From: an uncultured cyanobacterium
GTDB taxonomy: Bacteria; Cyanobacteriota; Cyanobacteriia; Cyanobacteriales; Microcystaceae
Assembly (NCBI GenBank): GCA_903887375.1
Contig: CAISPN010000094.1
Coordinates: 25,729 to 89,728 of the forward strand
Direction: 5' to 3'
Length of the DNA: 64,000 nucleotides
Made by a program: the position numbers and the translations under genes. The notes beneath the pieces are model-generated. The model was not told where the DNA came from and did not search any database. It was given only the letters and a program-made list of their open reading frames with translations. Every line of letters starts with the position of its first letter. Within the stretch, counting starts at the first letter, position 1. Below, piece after piece: positions 9,407 to 17,563 of the stretch.

Positions 9407-10585
9407 TTAAGTATGGCTCAATCGTTCTAAACGTTTTTTTAGAATTTTAACCTCATTAGGATCTCCTCTTTGTTCTTTGATTAACAAAAGGTATGTTAGG
9501 GCTTGGCGATCTTGTGGATCGAGATAAAGCGCCCTTTGAAAGCACTCTTGGGCTTCAATAATATTGGAAGAAGCTTGATATAACTCCCCTAACAGTATAT
9601 GTCCTTCTGTGTTTAAAGAAAACTGATTTAGATGATTTTTACATAAATTGATAGACTCTTCTATTTTTCCCATATTAGCTAATTTTCTTGCTTTAACTAA
9701 GTATGATTCTTCTTCTTTAGGCTGATCTGGCAAAAATTTTTGTGAGGAATCTTTAGGGTAAATGATTAAAGGCTCTTGGAAGGAATCTTTAGGTAGAGAA
9801 GATTGCTTTTGAGGTTGAATTTTCTGATAGGCAAAAGTGAACGGTTTATTCAAACTAAGATAAGACTTTAAAGAAACATAGATGGTTTCTGCCGAGCCGA
9901 CAAATAAAATGCCTCCATTTTTAAGAGATCTTGTAATTTGTTCTATTAATTTGTGGGCAATCTCACTATCAAGATATATCAGCAAGTTGCGACAGAAGAT
10001 AACATCATAATGATTTTCTGGAAAATTATGAATATTCAATATATTTCCCTGTTTAAAATGGACTATCTTGGAAACTTCTGGTGAAAGTTGATATCCCTGT
10101 GTAACTGGCTGAAAATAATGTTGATACTTAAAATCTCCCCGAAACGAATTTTTTCCATAAATTGCTTTGGTCGCCTTGGCAATTGCCCGATGACTTATGT
10201 CAATTGCCTCAATCGTGAATTTTTCAGGGAGAAGCCCAGCTTCTAAAAGACTCATGGCTATTGAATAGGGCTCTTCTCCAGTGCTACAAGGGATACTCAA
10301 TAGTTTTATTGGCTTAGTTAATTTAATACTAGATGCATATGATTTTAAATACTCAAATGGTTGTGTATCCCTAAAAAACCAAGTTTCTGGAACAACTATT
10401 TCTTCGATTAAGTGTGTAAATTCCTCAGATGAATTCTTGAGTTTTTTATAATAGGAATCATCATCAAGATTCAATTTATTTTGTCTTTTTTCTATAATAT
10501 AGCTCAATCTTTCTTTGCACAAAACCGTAGAATTAAAGCCAATCTTGATTTTGAGTAGTTCTTCAATTTCTTTTACAAATTTCAT
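9407..10585 (-). CDS. CheR-type methyltransferase with C-terminal TPR repeats, WspC-like
   Basis: The 392-residue protein has an N-terminal CheR helical domain and an S-adenosylmethionine-binding methyltransferase domain. The motif CSTGEEPYSIAM and the segment YDVIFCRNLLIYLD are visible. At the C-terminus (about 290-390) are two or three TPR units, including HILLGELYQASSNIIEAQEC and FQRALYLDPQDRQAL. CheR fused to TPR is the WspC architecture. It methylates glutamates of the MCP encoded just downstream. The start overlaps the stop of the preceding cheW by four bases. Confidence 0.92.
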   Translation of the reverse strand: MKFVKEIEELLKIKIGFNSTVLCKERLSYIIEKRQNKLNLDDDSYYKKLKNSSEEFTHLIEEIVVPETWFFRDTQPFEYLKSYASSIKLTKPIKLLSIPCSTGEEPYSIAMSLLEAGLLPEKFTIEAIDISHRAIAKATKAIYGKNSFRGDFKYQHYFQPVTQGYQLSPEVSKIVHFKQGNILNIHNFPENHYDVIFCRNLLIYLDSEIAHKLIEQITRSLKNGGILFVGSAETIYVSLKSYLSLNKPFTFAYQKIQPQKQSSLPKDSFQEPLIIYPKDSSQKFLPDQPKEEESYLVKARKLANMGKIEESINLCKNHLNQFSLNTEGHILLGELYQASSNIIEAQECFQRALYLDPQDRQALTYLLLIKEQRGDPNEVKILKKRLERLSHT

Positions 10586-11040
10586 GAGGCTCCCTCCATC
10601 AAAAGAGTAAATGGCTCAGAATCTTTCAAGATATCTTCTATTTCTATGCATTGAATTATCTCATTTTGATTAATCATAATCTTAGAAATATAAGTGGATT
10701 TGGTATAATTAATATCTGGCTCTATCAATTCAGAAATCGGTTTATTGATTGTTTCAGTAACCTTCTCAGCAATCAAGCCCAAACAGCGAATCATATTGTC
10801 TTGGTTATAATACTTGAGAATGATGATACGAGTAGTTAAATAAATATGTTTAGACTCTTGTTTAATTAAAGAAGAAAAATCAACTACCGGTACTATCAAA
10901 CCTCGATAATTAAAAAAGCCAGCCATGTAGCTAGGCGCATTATAAACTTTTTTAAGCACTACCATTGGAATGACTTCTACCACATGGGTAGTCTCTAGTG
11001 CGTATCGATTTTCTTCTATCTGAAAAAGTAAAAATAGCAT
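10582..11040 (-). CDS. CheW-domain coupling protein, WspB-like, first gene of the chemosensory operon
   Basis: This 152-residue single CheW domain shows LFLLFQIEENRYALETTHVVEV, split here as LFLLFQIEENRYALE and TTHVVEV, and FFNYRGLIVPVVDF, the usual CheW core. It is the second coupling protein of the cluster, equivalent by position and size to WspB. It is the first convincing gene of the operon; the 375 bases upstream hold only a doubtful 62-codon ORF with a TTG start and an inverted repeat. The gene overlaps cheR by four bases. Confidence 0.88.
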   Translation of the reverse strand: MLFLLFQIEENRYALETTHVVEVIPMVVLKKVYNAPSYMAGFFNYRGLIVPVVDFSSLIKQESKHIYLTTRIIILKYYNQDNMIRCLGLIAEKVTETINKPISELIEPDINYTKSTYISKIMINQNEIIQCIEIEDILKDSEPFTLLMEGAS

Positions 11041-11286
11041 AAAAAACTAGCTTGGATTTTGAGTAACAAATTCTGGTTTTAGGTGATCTAGGAAAACACT
11101 GAAGGCACTCAGTTCTATATTATAGCGGTTATTTTTCCGACTTCGTCTACCTAGCAGCGATTCCAAGGGTTGACAAAAGGTGTTTACAATTTTCACAAAC
11201 CTTATTTCAAAATGATCTATTTTGATACCAAGCAATTCATATAGAGAGGATCATAAATTACTTTCTCTAAAAAAACAATATGACAG

Positions 11287-11308
11287 GTCTTATGACCAGT
11301 CATAGGAC
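11287..11308. repeat. Imperfect 22-bp inverted repeat upstream of the chemosensory operon
   Basis: The core TATGACCAGTCATA (11291-11304) is flanked by GTC and GAC to give ten-base arms with one mismatch around a two-base centre. It lies between the downstream bestrophin gene and the first cheW, both on the minus strand. It could be an operator for the chemosensory operon. It could also be part of a bestrophin terminator, since a T run follows on the minus strand about a dozen bases away. Confidence 0.45.
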
Positions 11309-11416
11309 TTTAGTGGATTAAGATCATAGGATCTAGCTACAACTCATTATTTTCGTAACTTTTCAGAAAAAGTTAATATCTAAAATAATACAAATAAAAT
11401 ATAAAAGTATATAGAG

Positions 11417-12298
11417 CTAGCTTTGGTTGTGGATGAATTCTTCCACATTTTTTTCAATATTAAGACAGATTTTATCTAGAGGAAGATAATTATAGTTATG
11501 GCCAAAGGGGTTTTCCAGTTGCGAGCCAATTTCTTCTATTCCAAGAAGCGAGAAACTGACAAGCCAAACAAAAACACCAGTAAACCAGCCTAGTTCTCTA
11601 ACAAATTGGAATGGCAAAACTAAGCAATACACTACAATTAACTGTCTTAAATGGGTGGAATAAGCTGAAGGTAATGGAGTTTCTAGAATACGTATACACC
11701 CATTTAGAGAAGATTGATACTCCTGCATTGTATGGAGTATGCTCGTCAACTGATTTACATGAAGGTTTCCTTCTTTGCACTTATTTTGCAGATACTCAGC
11801 TATCCAATTAGTTATCTCTAATGGAAAGTTTCTTACATTTTTTAGCTTTTTATATTGGTCTACTGAGAGCCATTTTGCCAATTCTTGGTTGGGGCACTCT
11901 TGCCTTAGATAAAGTTTCTTGGCAATAGCTAAAGCTGGCAGCAAGCGGAGAACTTGAACTTTTTTTTCTTTCTCTTGGGGGGTTTGAGTATTGATATTGC
12001 TCCAGATTTGCCAGATAAGATTGTTAATGGTAATGGTTGTAGCTGCCCAGAGTTTTCTTCCTTCCCAAAAACGCTCATAAGCTGTATTAGTGCGAAAAAC
12101 CAACAAAAGAGCTAGTACGATACTAGGGATTACATTGCCTAAAACTGGCTGTGCTACTGGTAGATTATAAAAGTATAGAGTAGAAATTAATAGACCAAAT
12201 AGAGCAAAGCAAATTGAACGAACCAATATTACTGGTACTACAGAGCCCTTGATTTGAAAAGTAGTTTTAATCCACTCTGCGCTATCTGACTTAAACAC
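11417..12298 (-). CDS. Bestrophin family anion channel, copy 2
   Basis: The 293 residues form a bestrophin (UPF0187/YneE-like) channel. The N-terminal membrane region contains SVVPVILVRSICFALFGLL and the conserved LLVFRTNTAYERFWEGR segment. The C-terminal half has further hydrophobic helices (FQFVRELGWFTGVFVWLVSF) and the conserved GIEEIG...ENPFG motif. Bestrophins assemble as pentameric, mostly chloride or bicarbonate-permeable channels; cyanobacterial ones have been proposed in thylakoids. It lies 11 bases after a close paralogue, from which it clearly derives by duplication. Confidence 0.88.
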   Translation of the reverse strand: MFKSDSAEWIKTTFQIKGSVVPVILVRSICFALFGLLISTLYFYNLPVAQPVLGNVIPSIVLALLLVFRTNTAYERFWEGRKLWAATTITINNLIWQIWSNINTQTPQEKEKKVQVLRLLPALAIAKKLYLRQECPNQELAKWLSVDQYKKLKNVRNFPLEITNWIAEYLQNKCKEGNLHVNQLTSILHTMQEYQSSLNGCIRILETPLPSAYSTHLRQLIVVYCLVLPFQFVRELGWFTGVFVWLVSFSLLGIEEIGSQLENPFGHNYNYLPLDKICLNIEKNVEEFIHNQS

Positions 12299-12309
12299 CT
12301 AATAACCCA

Positions 12310-13191
12310 CTAGCTTTGATTTTGGATGAACTCTTCTACACTTTTTTCAATAGTAAGACAAATTTCATCTAGAGGTAAATCATTAGGTTCATAGCCAAAA
12401 GGATTTTCAATCTGCAAGCCAATTTCTTCAATACCAAAAAGAGCAAAACTGACAAGCCCAACAAAAGCGCCTGTAAACCAGCCTAGATCTTTAACAAATT
12501 GAAAAGGTAAAACTAGGCAATATATAGCAACTAATTGTTTAAGGTGGATTGAATAGGCTTTGGGTATGGGAGTTTTTAATATGCGCACACAACCATTGAC
12601 TGAAGCTTGATAATCTTGAATTGTATGTTGCATATTAGCTAACTGGCTTAAAGTTAGAGCGCCTCTTCTGTACTCATCTTGCAAGGCTTCTCCTATCCAG
12701 TAAGTAATCTCCAATGGGAAGTTGTTTATATCTTTTAGTTTTTCGTATTGTTCTATTGAGAGCCACTTGGCTAATTGCTCGTTAGGTTTCTCATTGCGCA
12801 GATAAAGCTTTTTAGCTATAGCTAGAGCCGGTAGTAAGCGAATAGCTTTGATTTTTCTCTCTTTACCTTCATTGGTTTTATCATCTACTGCGGCCCAAAT
12901 TTGCCAGGTAAGATTACTAATAGTGACTGATGTTCCTCCCCAGAACCTTCTACCCTCCCAGAAACGATCATAAGATGTATTTGTGCGAAAAACCAACAAA
13001 AGACCAAGTACAATGCTGGGGATAACATTTCCTAAAACTGGCTGTGCTACTGGTATTTTATAAAAATATAAAGTAGAAATTAATAGACCAAAGAGGGCAA
13101 AATAAATTGAGCGCTCTAAAATTATAGGCACTACCGATCCTTTGATTTGTAGAGTTGATTTTAGCCAACCCTTATTATCTGATTCCAACAT
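12310..13191 (-). CDS. Bestrophin family anion channel, copy 1
   Basis: This 293-residue protein has the same length and layout as its downstream neighbour. It carries LLVFRTNTSYDRFWEGRRFW in the first half and GIEEIGLQIENPFG near the end, with four main hydrophobic stretches. The two copies share most residues, including a near-identical FALFGLLISTLYFY helix. It is divergent from the first crcB gene across only 63 bases, so the two pairs may share control. The likely role is passage of chloride or another small anion across a membrane. Confidence 0.88.
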   Translation of the reverse strand: MLESDNKGWLKSTLQIKGSVVPIILERSIYFALFGLLISTLYFYKIPVAQPVLGNVIPSIVLGLLLVFRTNTSYDRFWEGRRFWGGTSVTISNLTWQIWAAVDDKTNEGKERKIKAIRLLPALAIAKKLYLRNEKPNEQLAKWLSIEQYEKLKDINNFPLEITYWIGEALQDEYRRGALTLSQLANMQHTIQDYQASVNGCVRILKTPIPKAYSIHLKQLVAIYCLVLPFQFVKDLGWFTGAFVGLVSFALFGIEEIGLQIENPFGYEPNDLPLDEICLTIEKSVEEFIQNQS

Positions 13192-13254
13192 ACAAAAACT
13201 CCAGATAAACTCAAGTATAAATTAAATTAGCAAACTTTGTAAATCTGAGCAATA

Positions 13255-13650
13255 ATGGATTCTACTGTTTTAACCTATCCGCTAGTAATAACGTTTGGGG
13301 CTATTACTGGCGCTTTGAGCCGTTTTTATATTACTGAATATAGCAAGAGAAACTGGGGAGAAAAATTTCCCTATGGCACTTTTATAATAAATATTTCAGG
13401 ATCTTTGTTATTAGGATTTTTCGTTACTATTTCTAGCGGTATTTTTAGCTATACCAAAGAATTAGAGCTATTAATCAAAATAGGATTTTTGGGCTCTTAT
13501 ACTACTTTTTCTACCTACGAGTGGGAAACACTTTTTCTCTGGCGTAAAAATAAAGTAGCAGCGACTGTCCTTTATTGGCTTGGTAGTAGTATTTTGGGGG
13601 TTATGGCAGTTTACCTGGGTAGTTTTCTTGCCAATTTATTGATTAAATAA
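13255..13650 (+). CDS. crcB: CrcB/Fluc fluoride channel subunit 1
   Basis: The 131-residue protein has four hydrophobic helices and the Fluc signatures: GALSRFY near the N-terminus, GTFIINISGSLLLG (pore Asn) and GFLGSYTTFSTYEWE (central Phe/Thr track and sodium site). Fluc channels export fluoride passively as antiparallel dimers. Two different subunits encoded side by side usually indicate a heterodimer of opposite topologies. The second subunit starts 15 bases after this gene. I see no fluoride (crcB) riboswitch in the 63-base leader. Confidence 0.9.
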   Translation: MDSTVLTYPLVITFGAITGALSRFYITEYSKRNWGEKFPYGTFIINISGSLLLGFFVTISSGIFSYTKELELLIKIGFLGSYTTFSTYEWETLFLWRKNKVAATVLYWLGSSILGVMAVYLGSFLANLLIK

Positions 13651-13664
13651 GTAGAGAATTTTTG

Positions 13665-14063
13665 ATGATTAACGCAATTAGAACTGCATTGGCAATATCC
13701 TATGGTGCTACAGCTGGCGCGCTTGCTCGTTATTATTTTACTGAGTTCATTAAAAATTCACTAGGCAAAGATTATGGCTTTTTAGCCACCTTTATGATCA
13801 ATTTTACTGGCTGCATTTTAATTGGTTTTCTACTAACTCCTAATATTGGCAAAGTTGAAAGGCTTTCACCAGAGAAACGTTTGCTATTAGTAACTGGGTT
13901 TTGCGGAGCTTTCACTACTTTTTCTGGTTATAGTTTGGAAACAACAATTTTTATTGAACAGCAGAACTTCCAGCTCGCTTTTAACTATTGGTTTGGGAGT
14001 ATTGTTGTAGGAATATTAGGGGTTATTTTGGGTATTAAATTATCCCGAAGCCAAGATATCTAG
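13665..14063 (+). CDS. crcB: CrcB/Fluc fluoride channel subunit 2
   Basis: This protein of about 132 residues carries GALARYYFTEF, TFMINFTGCILIGF and GFCGAFTTFSGYSLET, the same three Fluc motifs as its neighbour but with quite different surrounding residues. That fits a partner subunit rather than a recent duplicate. I prefer the ATG at 13665 over the TTG one codon earlier. The stop directly abuts the stop of the convergent lpxD gene with no spare base. Together with subunit 1 it should form the heterodimeric fluoride exit channel. Confidence 0.9.
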   Translation: MINAIRTALAISYGATAGALARYYFTEFIKNSLGKDYGFLATFMINFTGCILIGFLLTPNIGKVERLSPEKRLLLVTGFCGAFTTFSGYSLETTIFIEQQNFQLAFNYWFGSIVVGILGVILGIKLSRSQDI

Positions 14064-15083
14064 TTATTTTGCTATCTCTTTAAAAAGCTGGTACATTTCC
14101 GGAAGACGTTTATAGATAGCAGAAACCTTGAGATAGAGTTTGTTGGGTACCGCTGGACTACCAGAGATTACTTGACCAGCTTCTACATCACTATGCACAC
14201 CACTTTGGGCAGAAACTATCACTCCTTTGCCAATTTTCACCTGGTTAGCCACTCCTACTTGTCCTGCAAGGATCACTCTATCGCCAATTTCAACACCACC
14301 AGCTAAGCCAACTTGCGCTGCCAAGGCGCAACCACTACCGACAGTACAACCATGGGCAATATGGACCATATTATCTAGCTTGGTTTGGCTTTTAATGAGA
14401 GTTCTTCCTACTGCTGGGCGATCTATGGTACTATTGCAGCCAACTTCTACTCCATCTTCCAAGACGGTAAAACCAGATTGTTCCATTTTGTACCATCCCT
14501 CTTTGGTTGGCACAAAACCAAAACCCTCAGAGCCAATCACTGCCCCTGAATGGATGACACAGTCGGCGCCTACTATAGTTCTCTCATGTATAGTGCAGTT
14601 AGCATGGAGGGTGGTTCTATCTCCTACAGTTACCTCAGGATAAATGACTACATTGGGGTGAATACAGACCCCATCGCCAATTTGGACATGAGAATTGATC
14701 ACTACATGGGCGCCTATTGCCACATCTTTACCTAAAACTACATCTTCAGAAATTACAGCAGTAGGATGAATCGAGCCAACAGGTCGAAAGGGCTTATAAA
14801 ATAAACTGATCGTTTGAGCGAAGAATAATCGAGGATTATCAGTGGTCAACCAAGCAAGTCCAGAATTAGTTGCCCTATCGGTTAGGGAGGCATCTGCGGG
14901 CAAAATTATGGCACTAGCGGCAGTCGTCTCTAATAGGTGGGCAAATCTGGGCCCTTCTATGTAGGTGATAGCCCCTATGGTTGCTTCTTCTAAAGATGCG
15001 ACTTGAGAAAGTTCGGGATCACTCAAGATATTGTAATCTTTAACATCACTGGCAAGTTTCTCTACTATCTCTTTAAACTTCAT
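14064..15083 (-). CDS. lpxD: UDP-3-O-acylglucosamine N-acyltransferase (LpxD)
   Basis: The 339 residues show an N-terminal uridine-binding domain followed by a left-handed beta helix of hexapeptide repeats (about 105-290, such as VVLGKDVAIGAHVVINSHVQ). A C-terminal helical tail comes last. The segments DNMVHIAHGCTVG (catalytic His region) and AAQVGLAGGVEIGD are typical. It transfers an acyl chain in the third step of lipid A synthesis. It is the last gene of a minus-strand operon with a pentapeptide protein, a DICT/HD protein and ispF. Confidence 0.95.
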   Translation of the reverse strand: MKFKEIVEKLASDVKDYNILSDPELSQVASLEEATIGAITYIEGPRFAHLLETTAASAIILPADASLTDRATNSGLAWLTTDNPRLFFAQTISLFYKPFRPVGSIHPTAVISEDVVLGKDVAIGAHVVINSHVQIGDGVCIHPNVVIYPEVTVGDRTTLHANCTIHERTIVGADCVIHSGAVIGSEGFGFVPTKEGWYKMEQSGFTVLEDGVEVGCNSTIDRPAVGRTLIKSQTKLDNMVHIAHGCTVGSGCALAAQVGLAGGVEIGDRVILAGQVGVANQVKIGKGVIVSAQSGVHSDVEAGQVISGSPAVPNKLYLKVSAIYKRLPEMYQLFKEIAK

Positions 15084-15089
15084 AAAACT

Positions 15090-15638
15090 TTAACTTAGGG
15101 AAGTACCTTCCAAACAAGTCTTCTCAGTGATAATCCCATCTACTATAGCTGCTTCTAATTGGGCGCACAAGAGGTTGACTCCAGTTAAATTAGTACCTCG
15201 TAGAATAGCACTAGTTAAATCAGCTTCTTCTAGGTCAGCGTAGCTCAAATCTGCTCCAGCTAAGTTGGCAGATCTTAGATCTGCTTGTGACAAATGACTA
15301 GATATAAGATTACATCCTCTTAAGTCTGCTCCTTTTAGATCTACTCCATCTAGATCTAAGCGGGTCAAGATGGCCCCTGCCAAAAAAGATCCAGCTAATG
15401 AGATTCTTGAAGTTTGAGCTTCTAAAAAGGTTGCCCCGCGAAGATCTGCGTTGCGAAGGTCAGCTCCTGTGAGATCGGCGCCATTGAGGTTGGCACCGCG
15501 CAAATTTGCTCTTAGAGAAGCTTCTCTTAAATCGGCCCCGCTTAAATCGGCCCCACTGAGATTGCAGCCATTTAGGTTAATGCCAGCTAAATCCTTTATC
15601 TGTCCTCGAATAATCGCTCCTAAATCCAGTTCTTTCAT
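15090..15638 (-). CDS. Pentapeptide repeat protein
   Basis: The 182 residues are almost entirely A(D/N)LxG-type pentapeptide repeats, for instance LSGADLSGADLREASL and LTGADLRNADLRGA, forming a right-handed quadrilateral helix. One repeat near residue 45 is a residue short (RANLRGANL). There is no signal peptide or enzymatic motif. Such proteins are abundant in cyanobacteria and their function is mostly unknown. It lies six bases upstream of lpxD and ten bases after the DICT/HD gene, in one operon. Confidence 0.9.
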   Translation of the reverse strand: MKELDLGAIIRGQIKDLAGINLNGCNLSGADLSGADLREASLRANLRGANLNGADLTGADLRNADLRGATFLEAQTSRISLAGSFLAGAILTRLDLDGVDLKGADLRGCNLISSHLSQADLRSANLAGADLSYADLEEADLTSAILRGTNLTGVNLLCAQLEAAIVDGIITEKTCLEGTSLS

Positions 15639-15648
15639 TGAATTTCAT

Positions 15649-17028
15649 TTAAACCTTTGTGCGATGATCATCATCCTCTAACCAGATGGGCGGGACATGG
15701 CTGGGATGATCTGGTAATTTGACCATTCCCATTTCACTTAGGCGAATAAAAGTATCTAAATGCCCAAGCAAACTGGGATCAAATCTAATACCGCTAAGTT
15801 GATTGCATTTTTCTAGTGCTTGCAAGGGAGTTAAAGCCTCGCGGGTTCCTCTAGTTTGGGTGAGCTCTTGAAAATAAATAGCCAGCCCCAAAATGCGCGA
15901 TTCTATAGGGATTTCTTCTTCTTTTAATTGTTGAGGCTGACCGCTACCGTCCCAATATTCTAATTGATGCAGAACAATTTTGGTAATACTTTCTAATTCA
16001 GGCATTGCTCCTAATAACTGAGAGCTAAGAATTGCTCTATTGCGCCAAAAGGCTAAATCTTTCTCCTTGAGCTCACTTGCTCGATTGGTAAAGACTTCTA
16101 TTGGAGCCTCGGCTAATCCTACTCTAAAGAGCAAGCCAGCCAATTTCAATCTTCTCAATTGGAGAGTAGATAAATCTATAATTTGACCTAGGGTTTCAGA
16201 AAGCGCTGCTACTTGTAAAGAAGCAACGGGATTAGCTATATCCCTTTGATCGACTTTCTGGGCCATTCTCAAAAAAGCCTGTAATTTATTGGCTTTAAGG
16301 TTGCGGTTTAATTTGAGGGCTTGACCTTCTAGTTTTACTAATTCTTGAGCCTGACGATTAAGGGTTATCAATTGCTCTTGACTAGTTTGCAGATAACTGA
16401 CAATTCTAGCAACCACTCCAGTCAAATCAGCCGCCAAAGGTGATAAGTTCTGGTTTATTTGTTGCTGGTAATGGGCTACTTCTTGAGCCAAAGAACTATC
16501 TAATTTTGCAAAATTATCAATCAAAATACTTGCCGATTTGTCAACTATAGCTCGATCAAAAGTCCAAAGACCATAGAATTTGCGCTCGGTATCAATCTTC
16601 GCAATAGTTTCGTCGTTGTACTCAGCAGGTAAAAGTTCATAGGTCAAGACAGCTGCTGCGTAGTTAGTATCTATGATGATTAAGTTCCACTCATTGGTTA
16701 AAACATTATCGTTGGCAAATTCCACCAAGGAAACGTTAGATGTATCATCAGAGCTAATACTGGCAAAACCACTATCGAAAGTTGATGCAATAACTACTTT
16801 GCCACTTTTTTGGACAATCTGAGCATATCTTTTGGCCTCTTGCTGGTACCATTTACCTTGCTGAAATGTAGCGATAACCAGAGGGTCGCCTTCTTGCTGA
16901 AGAATATGATCTTCTAAGGCATGGCAAAGGGCTACCAGGGTATTTTTAAAATACACCTCGTAACTTGAGGGTAAATGATCTGATCCAAAATAAGCTTTTA
17001 GCTGATTGAGTGTGGCGTCTGCTCTCAT
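15649..17028 (-). CDS. DICT sensory domain protein with degenerate HD-GYP-like C-terminus
   Basis: From the ATG at 17028 the protein has 459 residues; a TAGGAG box lies about ten bases upstream, so I prefer it to the TTG at 17049. The first 200 residues resemble the DICT sensory domain (SYEVYFKNTLVALCHALEDH and WTFDRAIVDKSAS). A helical middle and an HD-GYP-like region (about 290-445) follow. That region keeps HQLEYWDGSGQP and GIRFDP, but the usual first HD pair is not recognisable, so phosphodiesterase activity is doubtful. It is probably a signalling protein whose ligand cannot be told from the sequence. It follows ispF in the operon. Confidence 0.75.
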   Translation of the reverse strand: MRADATLNQLKAYFGSDHLPSSYEVYFKNTLVALCHALEDHILQQEGDPLVIATFQQGKWYQQEAKRYAQIVQKSGKVVIASTFDSGFASISSDDTSNVSLVEFANDNVLTNEWNLIIIDTNYAAAVLTYELLPAEYNDETIAKIDTERKFYGLWTFDRAIVDKSASILIDNFAKLDSSLAQEVAHYQQQINQNLSPLAADLTGVVARIVSYLQTSQEQLITLNRQAQELVKLEGQALKLNRNLKANKLQAFLRMAQKVDQRDIANPVASLQVAALSETLGQIIDLSTLQLRRLKLAGLLFRVGLAEAPIEVFTNRASELKEKDLAFWRNRAILSSQLLGAMPELESITKIVLHQLEYWDGSGQPQQLKEEEIPIESRILGLAIYFQELTQTRGTREALTPLQALEKCNQLSGIRFDPSLLGHLDTFIRLSEMGMVKLPDHPSHVPPIWLEDDDHRTKV

Positions 17029-17064
17029 CTTTAAATCTGCTCCTACCAATTACTCTAGCAGAAT

Positions 17065-17544
17065 TTAGCTCTGCAATAACACTACTACAGCATAGGATGC
17101 TATACCTTCTTCTCTACCAGTAGGTCCAAGTTGTTCATTAGTGGTGGCTTTGACACTAACTTGTTCAGTTTCAATTTCCAGGGCTTTGGCTAGATTTTGC
17201 CTCATTAAATTAATATGGGGTTTCAATTTGGGTCTTTCTGCTACTATTACTGTATCAATATTGCCGATTCTCCATCCTCTGGTTTTTACTATGTGATATA
17301 CTTCCTTGAGCAATTTGATACTATCAGCGCCCGACCATTGCGGATCGCTTGGGGGAAAATAATGCCCAATATCCCCTAAACTCAAAGCGCCTAGCAGTGA
17401 GTCCATAATGGCATGAGTCAATACATCAGCATCGCTATGTCCCAACAGACCAAGGGAATGTTCAATGGTCAATCCTCCCAATATTAGAGGACGCTCGGGT
17501 ACTAGCCGGTGGATATCATAACCATTACCAATACGAATATTCAT
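17065..17544 (-). CDS. ispF: 2-C-methyl-D-erythritol 2,4-cyclodiphosphate synthase
   Basis: The 159-residue protein matches IspF throughout. Metal ligands are in [19 protein letters not shown] (Asp and His) and [20 protein letters not shown] (His). The C-terminal part contains [20 protein letters not shown]. It makes the cyclic diphosphate intermediate of the MEP pathway, which supplies isoprenoids for carotenoids and the chlorophyll phytyl tail. It is the first gene of the lpxD operon and is divergent from the DUF2079 gene across 19 bases. Confidence 0.97.
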   Translation of the reverse strand: MNIRIGNGYDIHRLVPERPLILGGLTIEHSLGLLGHSDADVLTHAIMDSLLGALSLGDIGHYFPPSDPQWSGADSIKLLKEVYHIVKTRGWRIGNIDTVIVAERPKLKPHINLMRQNLAKALEIETEQVSVKATTNEQLGPTGREEGIASYAVVVLLQS

Positions 17545-17563
17545 TTTCTAAAAGTTATTTTTG

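Noticed and set aside
11047..11235. 62-codon minus-strand ORF just before the first cheW
   Set aside because: It has only a TTG start without a ribosome binding site and no recognisable domain. It may be a gene remnant, but I cannot support it as a gene.
13192..13254. Fluoride riboswitch before crcB
   Set aside because: The 63-base leader is AT-rich and shows none of the conserved crcB motif core.
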